Part shown: piece by piece, positions 1 through 8,600 of the stretch | Numbering within the stretch: the stretch's first letter is position 1 | How the letters are laid out: each line of letters opens with the position of its first letter | Program-made: the position numbers and the translations under genes | Assembly (NCBI GenBank): GCA_001792895.1 | Contig: MARA01000131.1 | Location: forward strand, 1 to 23,877 | DNA: 23,877 bases | From: Lentinus brumalis | Lineage: Eukaryota; Basidiomycota; Agaricomycetes; Polyporales; Polyporaceae | Reading direction: 5' to 3' | Notes under the pieces: model-generated | Database searches by the model: none | What the model was told of the DNA's origin: nothing | The model's input: the letters and a program-made list of their open reading frames with translations, nothing else

Positions 1-2122
1 GAATACGATGCGGGCAGTGTTTGCTTCACGTGAGTGCCCCCTCACATGTACATGTGACGCTCGCCTGCTGAAGCACCAGCTGTTCTTGCTATCTTCGTTG
101 CTTTGGGTGCTGTGGGGGCGCGTTGAGCTATCCATGAACGGCCATACAACGAAGGTAAGTCCTCCACACACACCCCAGATTTTGGATCTGCTGACGTTCG
201 ACGAACATGGACAGAAGTGCGATGATTGCGTGTCCGAACTTGTACGACAACGCGTATCTCATTCCGGCTTTGCTCGCGTGGCTCCTACGAAACTGTACAC
301 ATATTTTAGTGGCCTGCATACGTCCATACGATGACATCAACGGCCTTACCTCTACCACGGCCTTCTCGGGCACTGCAGCTCGAGACAGATGGAGGCGCCA
401 CCGACGTCCTCCGATGAGCAAACTGCACGAACGCAGCAGCAAACACAAGCCACATCCCTTGCCCACGCTCCTCCTCCCCGACGCAGCACGATACTCAAAC
501 CGCGCGCAATGTCATCATCCTTCATCATCAGCCACACCCAGCCACAGCGTGAGCATCAGATGCGTGTCTGGATGCCGAGTCTCGACATGCGGATACCCTG
601 ATCGCGCAGACCATGACGTCTATTGAGCGACTCGGACGAGGAGCAGTAATAGAGGGAGCCGTCCGCGTCCTAGCACCTTCGGCGATCTGAGCTTGAGCCT
701 GACTGTGCGAGTGGCCATGGGTGCGCGGTGGCGTAGGAACACTGGTCCCATGCTCTCCTGCTCTCGTGTTCTCCTGCGCTCGTGGCTAGTGGGGCACAAG
801 ACTAACCCTACGTCCTTGCACCCCGATCTATGTCCGTCAAGTGCGATGTGAAGGAAGACGTATGACGGGTGCAAAGGGAGGGAGAGACACGCTCCATGCA
901 CGACGCACAGATGCACAGATGCACAGTCGTGACGATTGATGATGATGGCGGTGTGAGACAGAAGCAGACGGAAATTTTACGCTCGTAGACTCGAGCTCCC
1001 GTGGTTCTCGAGTGCGAGCGCGAGGGTGTTGCGAGCGTCCGTGGGGATCAGACCCTGAGGTCGAGGTCGAGAGCCCTTTGTATAGGGCACAGGCATGCCT
1101 CTAATCCGGTTTCGAGGGGGGACGTATGTGGATCGACCTGCAGACACATTGGCAGGGGTCGAGATCGGTGCTATGTCTGAATCTACCCCCAAGAGAGGGA
1201 TAGACACGACCCACGAGCCGCTTCTCCCATTCACGCCGATCGGGCTCGAGGGACGCTAGAACGCGCGAAGCCCAAACTGACTTCGAGGGCGTAGGAGCGA
1301 GACTGCATCTGAGACTTGGTTCGAGGTCCGTTCGAGTGCGAGTGCGGGTGTGCGAGAGTTCGAGTGCCCGTTCGAGTTCCCCGAGCAGAAGCCACAGATC
1401 CAGAAGGCAATGTCGCACGACCATGCCATCAAGGGTGCGGTCGTGCGACATATGCAACGGACGCCGAGCTCGACTTGAGAGCTTGGACGTCACCTGTCCG
1501 CAGCCATAGGCGCATCCCGTAAGTAGGCGGTCACTCTACCAGAGGTCGTGCCACGCACCTGGCACCGATGAGTTGCGCCATTACCCCCATGGGCGTCCTT
1601 CTCACCGCAGCGGCCCCGGCAGCAGGTCCTGTCTCAGGGGATCCCCATTCGGGCTCGAAGCCACAGTGTTTCCCAAACACGCAGGGGCGAGCAAACGAGC
1701 AAGTGTCAGTACGGCCGGGACATCGGTACGTAAGCACGCAGGGAGCAGGGGGCGTGGCATGGTCCCGTGATAGAATGTTGACACCAGCGTGCCCGTCTCA
1801 GAGGCACACTGCAGTCACGCTGCGTTCGGCCTCGAGAGCCGGAGCCAAAAAGGACAGTCGGTTCCTGCTCGACATGGGACGTGAGACCTCCCAAACGCCG
1901 TATGCAGCCACACGCCCGCTCGTGATCGCGAGATCGGACGGCAGCTGGGAGAGGACGTGGGGAGACGCCAGGGACGGACAGGCGATTGGGGAAGAAGTAT
2001 CCTGGGGTGGCACGGAAGCAGCGCAGACGCCGCGGCTTGGTGGACGAGAATCCGGGGAAGGGCGTTGTGGCGCTTGAAATACATATCGCCTTGCCGAGGC
2101 GGACGTCTTCTACAAGCTCGCC
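1..2122. other. Left flank, no convincing gene
   Basis: Unique sequence outside the tandem array. Several long open frames overlap on both strands (for example plus 1568-2077 and minus 1706-2329), as expected in GC-rich DNA. None shows a recognisable domain, and none can be chosen over the frame opposite it. It contains a perfect 13-bp inverted repeat (1410-1451) and a cluster of TTCGAG words (1282-1376), listed separately. I see no RNA gene or transposon end here. Confidence 0.5.
1410..1451. repeat. Perfect 13-bp inverted repeat (hairpin)
   Basis: The left arm ATGTCGCACGACC (1410-1422) is exactly complementary to the right arm GGTCGTGCGACAT (1439-1451) across a 16-nt spacer. It could form a stable stem-loop in DNA or RNA or bind a dimeric protein. 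There is no adjacent U-tract and no gene end nearby, so a bacterial-type terminator is not suggested. Confidence 0.8.
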
Positions 2123-3053
2123 ATGGCCCTCGGGTGCGCGGAGGCGAGATGGGCGACGCGGATGACGCTGCTGGGTCATTTGCAATCGCGGGAGGGAATG
2201 CACTTCGTATCGACCATCTATTCCTTTGCCGGCGGGATGGAGAGATGTGAGGGACTTGCTGCGGGGGATGTCCCTTCGGAGGGCTTGGGGCAGCATGGTG
2301 GCCGCGTACGCCGCGCAGGAGGCAAGCATCGGAGGTCGTCAGACATAGCAGGCGCTCGAAATTCCGTAGAGTTAGGTTCGCGGTGGGGCAACTCGTTCAG
2401 ACGCCACCCGACCGGCCACACGAACGAACGAACAGTCCGCCGGCCTAGGTGGTGTCTAACTGCGAGCAAAGGCCGATCATCCTGCCGGTGTCGCGGAGTG
2501 CACTGTGCGAGGCGCAACTCCCTGTCTGACGGTCTCGCCTTGGTCCATAAAGCGCAGTGCACAGACCGGGGCGCGGTCAGGGCGGACGGGAGTTCGAGAA
2601 GTGGCGAGATGCCGTTGCTGAGACTTCGGGAAGTCGACGTCACCCGCCCCAGCGGGGAAATGCGGGGCATCCGCGCAGCGGCTGAGGACCTTCGCTTTAG
2701 TGCCGTAAGCTCACGCGCGGGCTATACGGTAGAGCTTACGAAGTTGCCCCACCGTAAGTGAACGGATGGTGCTCGGTCGAGCTTGTCAACCGTCGATTTC
2801 CGATCTCGCAGGTGTGATGACGTGGCGAGGAAGATGCGCCGCAGAGATGGGGATGTCTTGGAGACGCGCCACGATGGAGTCAGCTGTGGGCAGTGAGTTG
2901 GGCATAGGGATTCAGTGGATGGATGAGATTCCCATCGAGGCAGGAGAGATTTGTGCGTGCCCTGTGCGCAGTAGAAACACGATAATCGCGTGGAGGGAAG
3001 AGAATCCTGTGCGGGGCCTGGTGACTTGCGCGAAGAGCGCGGTGGGCAGATGA
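2123..3053 (+). CDS. Candidate two-exon gene, unknown function
   Basis: Exon 1 would start at the ATG at 2123, which has a good context (gccATGGc), and end at 2753. A probable 58-nt intron (2754-2811) has a GTAAGT donor, a GTCAACC branch-like site and a CTCGCAG acceptor. Exon 2 would run from 2812 to the stop at 3051-3053. The first in-frame stop of the unspliced frame lies within the donor (gTAAGTGA). Removing the intron joins the two open frames in phase, giving about 290 residues. The C-terminal exon reads like ordinary protein (LGIGIQWMDEIPIEAGEI). Exon 1 is Arg/Gly/Ser-rich and less convincing, and minus-strand frames are also open here. No family is recognised. Support is one splice junction plus frame continuity. 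Confidence 0.27.
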
Positions 3054-3345
3054 GAGAGGCGTGCGCTTTGCCCAGTGGGAAGTTAATGCGGACGGGCGGT
3101 GCGCTGCTTCGCAAGGCACGGCAGGTATGCCGATGTCCGTTCATTTGTTGACTTGAATATCTGCAGAAAGATGTCAGAATCGTGGTGGCGGCACCTTGTG
3201 CTGCATTCGCTCGCACCGGTGTCCTTTCCTTGATGAACGGGGTTAGCTCGGTCCCTTGAAGCTGCCCGCGATGGAGCAGTGACCGCAGCTCATCTGGATT
3301 TGGACCTTCGAGGAGCTAGATGCTCGCAGATAGTCGCTAATATGT
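3054..3345. other. Short gap up to the array boundary
   Basis: No gene seen. The sequence is unique and ends where homology with the later unit boundaries begins, at the shared words ATCA(T/C)CGAGGATCGGGG. It has no similarity to the sequence preceding units 2 and 3, so 3346 is the left edge of the amplified segment. Confidence 0.6.
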
Positions 3346-3647
3346 ATCATCGAGGATCGGGGTGGTTTCGATGAGCAACTTGGCGGCCTAGATGGTCGTG
3401 GACACTGCCAGGACAGCACAAAAGCGGGTGTGCGCCGCTCGGAGGCAAATCGAGGTAAATGCACGCGCCGGCGGCTATCAGACAATAGGACAACGAGGCA
3501 CGCTGATTGGCAGACCCTGTTTATAAGCCACTTACCCGATAAATACAGGGTTAGCGAGGTACTTAACCTGCCAGTCCGGGACGGGATCCGTCACTTGCCC
3601 ACCTCCTGCCCCTCCAGTTGTCCGCGAGGCGTCAGCCTCCCTACTAG

Positions 3648-3657
3648 TACATATACC
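3648..3657 (+). promoter_or_regulatory. TATA box of gene A copy 1
   Basis: TACATATACC lies about 140 bp upstream of the gene A start and is followed by a C/T-rich leader (CCCGTCTCGTC). The same box and leader start occur before copies 2 and 3, embedded in a conserved proximal promoter that includes CCAGTCCGGGACGGGATCC. Confidence 0.6.
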
Positions 3658-3795
3658 CCCGTCTCGTCGAGCACATACCCATCTTCTCCTGCGGCTTCTC
3701 TCGCTACGCGACGCTAGCCTGCACACCACTCATCCTCACCATCCAAGCCTCTAGCTGAGTCTACCCTTCTCGCTCACCACCGTCAGCCACACCCC

Positions 3796-4593
3796 ATGAC
3801 GGAATGCGACTACTCCCCGGACGCCATCGAGCGTTACCAAGCCAAAATGAAGGGAGTTGGGAAGTGGGCGACCGAGCAAAGGTATCACGCTCCCACATAT
3901 TCCAACCCCTTCCTCCCCGAGGACCAGGCGTCCTCCTCTCGCCCGGCTGCCCGCACCCCGCGGCAAGAGACATACCCCCAGCCAGCACCTCGGCACCACG
4001 ACCGTCCGCAGCCCACCCGCTCCCGGACTCTGCCCGCCGCCGCTGCGAGCCCACCCAGGGCACACCTCGCGAGCGTACGCCTACGCCGCCCAGCCCGACC
4101 GCGCGCACCACGCCCCTCATCTTCATCACGCAACCGCACAGGTTCGCAGCCTCCAGCAGGCCGCTACCCATACCCGACCCCTGTGGCTCCCGGCGCACAT
4201 CAAGCCGTCCCGCGGACATCTCCGGCGGGCTACCCGCCACCGCCGCCCGGGACGCGCCAGGTCGTGATGGAGTACAAGTACGTGCCCGGGCAGGCGATCA
4301 AGCTCCCGCCGCCGCGCAAGGGCGAGCAGTACATCATCGCCCGCGCCAAGGGCGGCCGCCTCGAGGTCGTGAGCGACTCGCGCAAGTCGTCGTCGTCGCA
4401 CACGCGCACGATGTCGCACTCGCACAGCAGCGGGAGCCGCAGCAAGGGCAGCAGCCCGACGAAGACGAGCGCAGACCCGCTCTTCAAGCGGCTTCTCACG
4501 AACCTGACCCCGAAGATCGAGTGGGGCGACGGCCGCTCGGGTGGACGCTCCGTGAGGCGGGATAGCAGCAGGCGGCGCTCGGCGTCCCGGTGA
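3796..4593 (+). CDS. Gene A copy 1: disordered Ser/Pro-rich protein, unknown function
   Basis: 265 residues. The N-terminus (MTECDYSPDAIERY, then a conserved-looking GKW and NPFLPED by residue 43) fits a pattern I associate with polypore hypothetical proteins; this is recall, not a search result. A Pro/Ser/Arg-rich middle follows, then a short ordered-looking stretch (VVMEYKYVPGQAIKLPPP), a Ser-rich tract and a basic C-terminus (PLFKRLLTNLTPKIEWGDG then RRxSxRRRSASR). No signal peptide or membrane segment is visible. Compared with copy 2, a 2-base loss near 4053 and a 1-base loss near 4100 put roughly residues 87-101 in another frame before frame is restored, replacing a Tyr/Ala-rich stretch with an Arg-rich one. 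One codon is also lost near residue 55. The start has no upstream competitor ATG in the leader, unlike copies 2 and 3. Confidence 0.72.
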   Translation: MTECDYSPDAIERYQAKMKGVGKWATEQRYHAPTYSNPFLPEDQASSSRPAARTPRQETYPQPAPRHHDRPQPTRSRTLPAAAASPPRAHLASVRLRRPARPRAPRPSSSSRNRTGSQPPAGRYPYPTPVAPGAHQAVPRTSPAGYPPPPPGTRQVVMEYKYVPGQAIKLPPPRKGEQYIIARAKGGRLEVVSDSRKSSSSHTRTMSHSHSSGSRSKGSSPTKTSADPLFKRLLTNLTPKIEWGDGRSGGRSVRRDSSRRRSASR

Positions 4594-6200
4594 CGGCCAC
4601 CGCGTCTTCCGCTGCGCCGCCTTTTCTCCTCCGTTCCGTGCCCCGACGACCGCTGTCCGAACTGCGGGCTTCCCCATGTCTATTCTCTCACATTATGCTT
4701 CGGAGGGTTCCTCCATGGACGCTGCTTCCTTCATCTCCGCCTCTTCTCCCCTGCGCGCTGTACACTTTCCTCCCACCGTGCTCTTCCTCCTTTCCGCGAT
4801 ACGCTTCGCTTCCGGACTTCCCGATTCCGATGAGCTCGAACCCTCGCTCGATATCGCATAGATAATCGTAATGTTCCCCCGGGCGCATACCCGCACTGTA
4901 CTTTTACATCTCGCACGACCTCGACCGGATTCCCTATCTTCCTCTGTTTCTGGATCATTGCATCCCGCTGTAGTAGGTTATATAGTGTAGCTAGACACAC
5001 GACTTGTCACGTTGCATTAGAGATACGATTGGAATGATACTATCCGAACACCGCCCGAAGTCCGGCTGCGTGATGGCTGTACTAGTACACAGCGGAGGTC
5101 TGGACCCGTCGCCGTCGCCGCGGTTGGTAGCCTCGAGGCGAGATCGCATCTCGCATCTCGCGCTAACCGCATGCGCGTTCCTGCACACTGTCTGCCAGAA
5201 CAAACAGTTCGTTATACAGCACAGGGGAGATATAGTAGAGGAGGTTGCAAAGTGTGTATAGTGGATGGGCAGCGAGGACAGGCGAGTGCAGGGGGAGGGT
5301 CTCCTGGAACATGTCAGAAATCAATATATATTTCTGTCTGGGTCGTGTCTCTCTGGCTGCTGTCCTACTGCTGTCTCTGTCTATCTGTGCTACTGCTCCT
5401 CTGCGCCGCTCGAGCCTCGGAGGGCGGGGACGCTGCAGGAGAGGGCGGGGAGAGGCTCGGGCGGCGGGCTTCGACTCGGACTTGATCGCAACTTGAATGG
5501 ACCCTGACCGTGGGGTTCCGGCTAGAAGAGTGATCTGGATGATCTGCCGTTCTCAGGCCTCTCCCCTCCGCTCTGCTGCTCTGGCATGCAGGACTGGGAT
5601 CCTGTCAAATAATCCATGTTCTGCACCACAATGCAGCACTTCCTGTGTGCAGACATACCTGAGAGGTCAGTACGGCCTCCTGCGTGCTGCGACGCCTGGA
5701 ATCTGAGAGCGGATCAGAAGGCGGAAGATTTCAGGAAGCAGACCCTGACAGGCACTGCGAGTCGCTGGGAATGTGGCCGCTGCTAACATTGTCCCCATCC
5801 TGACTGCCTGAGCGTGTCTCCCCAGCCGCTCATGGCTGCTCCAGCTCTCTCTAAGACATATATTCTGCTCTTCAAGCTGGTAACTGACTGAGGACTGCAG
5901 GACAGTACAGACAGCCATGTGCGATCAGGAACTCCGATCAGTGGACCCTGAAGTTCTCCAGCGCTCCGTCCGAAGCCTGCCATATTGCCATGGAATTCGG
6001 CCCCCCGGCATCACAGACCCGCCAGGAACACGGCCTCTCAATATGCCTCTAATGTCTGCCAGGATGCACGCATGCCGACGCGAGCTACCCTCGGCGGCGC
6101 CGCGGCTGGCTGAATAAGGAAATCAGATTACCATAACGGACTGCCCGACCCCGCCGCGGCCTTCGACCCTCCAGCCCAGCGAAAACACTGCACAGAAATC
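4594..6200. other. Gene A to gene B intergenic stretch (unit 1)
   Basis: No convincing gene. The first 300 bases are a probable 3' UTR (C/T-rich, conserved with 14198-14500). The part from about 4970 to 5300 has T-rich and CT-rich patches and TATAG words. Three TGGACCCTGA or AGACCCTGAC words recur at about 5498, 5743 and 5941. The part from 5917 to 6200, just before gene B, is better conserved with unit 2 than the middle of the gap, which fits a gene B promoter or leader. A short frame from the ATG at 5917 (starting MCDQELRSVDPEVLQRSV) is preserved in the first part in both units but ends differently because of a one-base indel, so I do not call it coding. Confidence 0.5.
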
Positions 6201-6247
6201 ATGACATTCCCACCAGCACGGCTCGCTAGCGATGCCGACATATCTAC

Positions 6248-7241
6248 ATGCACACGATCCTAGTTGCGACAGACCTGCCTCCTCTCCCCGCTGCCATGCC
6301 TCCAGTCAGATCTCATTTCGATATCGCGCCGCGCACCGGCCTCCAGTTCGTCTACTTCGACCTCCAGCATCCCACGCTGAGAACCCCCAAGCTGAAGAAA
6401 CCTGACCGCGACGTTGTGCGCGAGGAGCTGCGTGCCGAGTGGAACGAGGAGCTCAGTGAGTAACGCGTTGATCTCCTCGAAGACGCCGGCAGCAATACTG
6501 ACCTTCCATTCCCCGCGTCAGGGACACTCACCGGCGTTCCAGACGCCTCGCTGTGGTGGACGACGCGGACGTTCTCGAGCGCGTCGTGTGGAAGCTCGGC
6601 TACACATGGGCTGGGTGGCCCGCCCACATCCCCTTCGACAACCTCAGCTATATACCCGGCGGCGACCGGCCGCTCGAAGAGCTCAAGCAGCTCTGGAAGT
6701 CCGGCGAGCTCAGGCTCGTCCGTGCCACCGAGGAGGCGCGAACGCGCTCTCTACGACCCCGAGAGCGTCATCCCGAATGCGCGCCCCGAGCCTGCCGCCA
6801 CTCCGCGCTCCTTCGCCGTCTACCGCAGGGCAGCAGCCCAGCTCCGCGAGCTCTCCCGCGCGATCCCTCCCCCCTCCACGTCCTCAGCCTGTCGAGCGCG
6901 TTCTGCACCCTCTCAGTGACCTCAGGTCCGTCTTCGTCCTCCCGCTCGACGACAGCAGCACTGCCGCCAAGCCGTCCCGCCGTCAGCGGAGCGACATCAA
7001 CCTCCCCCGAGCCCGCCCGGTGACGAACCGCAAGCCGAAGCACCCGAAGCGTGGGCCGCACACTGCGCTGACATTCGTCGGCGCCGCTTCCGGGTTCCAG
7101 AGCCGCTACGTGTTCTCCGACGACCGGCTCGAGCAGCATCTTGCCGTGGACGAGCACGAGGAGGCGGAGGTGGAGGAGATCGAGTCTGCCGACGACCAGA
7201 TTGGGTTTGACGATTCTATTTCGGACCGGTGGCATTCGTAG
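6248..7241 (+). pseudogene. Gene B copy 1: disrupted copy, unknown function
   Basis: Homologous to the open copy at 15836-16855. Reading from the Met of MHTILVATDLPPLP, the frame reaches TAA at 6461-6463. That stop lies inside a probable 66-nt intron (6456-6521: GTGAGT donor, ATACTGACC branch site, GCGTCAG acceptor), so it need not be damaging. The true lesions against copy 2 are a 1-base loss near 6575, a 2-base loss near 6735 and a 2-base loss near 6873, which split the coding region over three frames. A further 1-base loss near 7198 changes the C-terminus. The upstream ATG used by the longest frame of copy 2 is also out of frame here because of a 1-base loss near 6235. Substitutions accompany the indels, so real decay is more likely than sequencing error alone. 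Confidence 0.68.
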
Positions 7242-7354
7242 TCTAGTTCTTGATGTACGTACAGTAATACTCCCGCCGTGTTTCTTGTCCGTGCCGCGCA
7301 GTCTTGCTGCATCGGCCGTCGTGCATGACCTGCATATCTGTTTAAAATAGCATC

Positions 7355-7570
7355 AGAACGTGTTCTGTACGTGAACGTGCGAGAACGTACCAATGAACGT
7401 GTTCCCAGAGGGATGAACCTTCGTAGCGTGCTTGTGCCACCGGTTTCGAGTCGGCCGTCATGTTCCTCAGGAACCAGCAGCCGGGACAGGCTGCCCGATG
7501 CGCGAGTGCCATCGAGATCGAGACGGAGCGCCGTCCTGCGTGCTTCTGATGTCTCCTTCGTAACGTGTTC
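7355..7570. repeat. Recurrent AACGTGTTC words downstream of gene B
   Basis: AGAACGTGTTCT (7355-7366), GAACGTGTTC (7395-7404) and AACGTGTTC (7562-7570) occur within 216 bases. Each is an imperfect palindrome. All three positions are kept in unit 2 (about 17002, 17042 and 17210), the middle one as GAACATGTTC. Function is unknown; possibly binding sites or chance. Confidence 0.4.
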
Positions 7571-8600
7571 CGCAGGCGACAAAATCAGAACACGAGAAGT
7601 AACGGCAGCCCGTTCTTGACGAGCCTCCGTGGCCAGACATTGACTTTGCCCGCCACTTATGTCGAGGGCAACCTAAAGCAGCCCATCTGCGGCCCTCTCG
7701 TCAAAGGCCTCGGAGGTACCGCGACAGAGCAACATGGAGCGTGATCGGTTCTGCGTGGACACAGTCAGAAGATCCATTGGAAGCGATTCCACGGCGAGGA
7801 CGTACCGAGAGCAACCAGCACTGGTGTCTAAGGGTCTACGACCGTGCACAGCCAACGACCCTGAAAGCACGTCGTCAGAAGTCGAGAAGGACTCAGATAG
7901 CGGAAGCATGCGTACCTGGAGCGGAGCGCTCATCCTTCCACATTGTAAGTTGCGACGCGGGGGCGTTGCGGCTGTTCGAAGGCTGCAGTGATCGTTCAGC
8001 AGCCTGCTCTCCTCGTCCTAGACGTCCAGTCCCTGGACGTGTTATGGACTAGCCAGCTCGAGCAGACTCGAAGGTACACGGCAGCCGTTGCTGCGTCCAG
8101 CAGCGACGAGCAACAGTACACTCGAATGCCGTGGCGACGGCCGTGGACGGACAACTAGTCATCTTGAGTGCGTACCTGTCCGGGTTCTTGCGTGCTGGCA
8201 ATGTCGTAAACTCAGCTTAGCCAGTAGCCTGAGCCTGAAGGAGCGAAGAATGAACGGATCAGAAATTGTTCTGGAAGAGAAGGAGAAACGTACCGATCGT
8301 TCGTATCCCGCGGCTTCACTTCAGTTGAAACGCGTCCTGCCCTCGTCCTTCCTTGTGGCAGCCTTACGAGCACTCGCACGGAGAGCTTGCGACGGCAAGT
8401 TCTGTGCAATGCACGACGTCACGGCTGGGCAGAACAAGCCTATCAGTGCGCAGAGGAAGCAGGAGGTCGCGGACGTACCGACGAACACCGCCGTCGCCCT
8501 GCCGTGACGAACATTCGCGGCTTCCTCGATCTGGCAGCAATTTTGGATCGGCTAACGCGATCGCACGCAACCTCGCCAGCGGACTTCTGCAGGGTCTTGA
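7571..8600. other. Degenerate stretch, including partial relic R0
   Basis: No intact gene seen. Unit 1 and unit 2 differ strongly here, with many indels and unit 1 usually shorter. Around 7840-7940 the sequence aligns with part of R1 (about 8840-8925) and R2 (about 10465-10550): the shared order is GTCGTCAGAAGTC(G)GAGAAG..., then GGAGCGCTCA. The frame giving SGALIL here corresponds to DGALT in R1 and R2. It looks like a third, truncated and older copy of the R-type gene. The flanking frames are not conserved between units. Confidence 0.4.

Noticed and set aside
2375..2765. Inverted similarity around GGTGGGGCAACT (near 2382 and, reversed, near 2740) as terminal repeats of a small transposon
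   Set aside because: Only about 12 bp match exactly, there is no target-site duplication, and the right arm lies at a splice donor.
5917..6117. Short frame beginning MCDQELRSVDPEVL upstream of gene B
   Set aside because: The first 45 codons match unit 2, but a one-base indel changes the end. Conservation fits a promoter or leader just as well.
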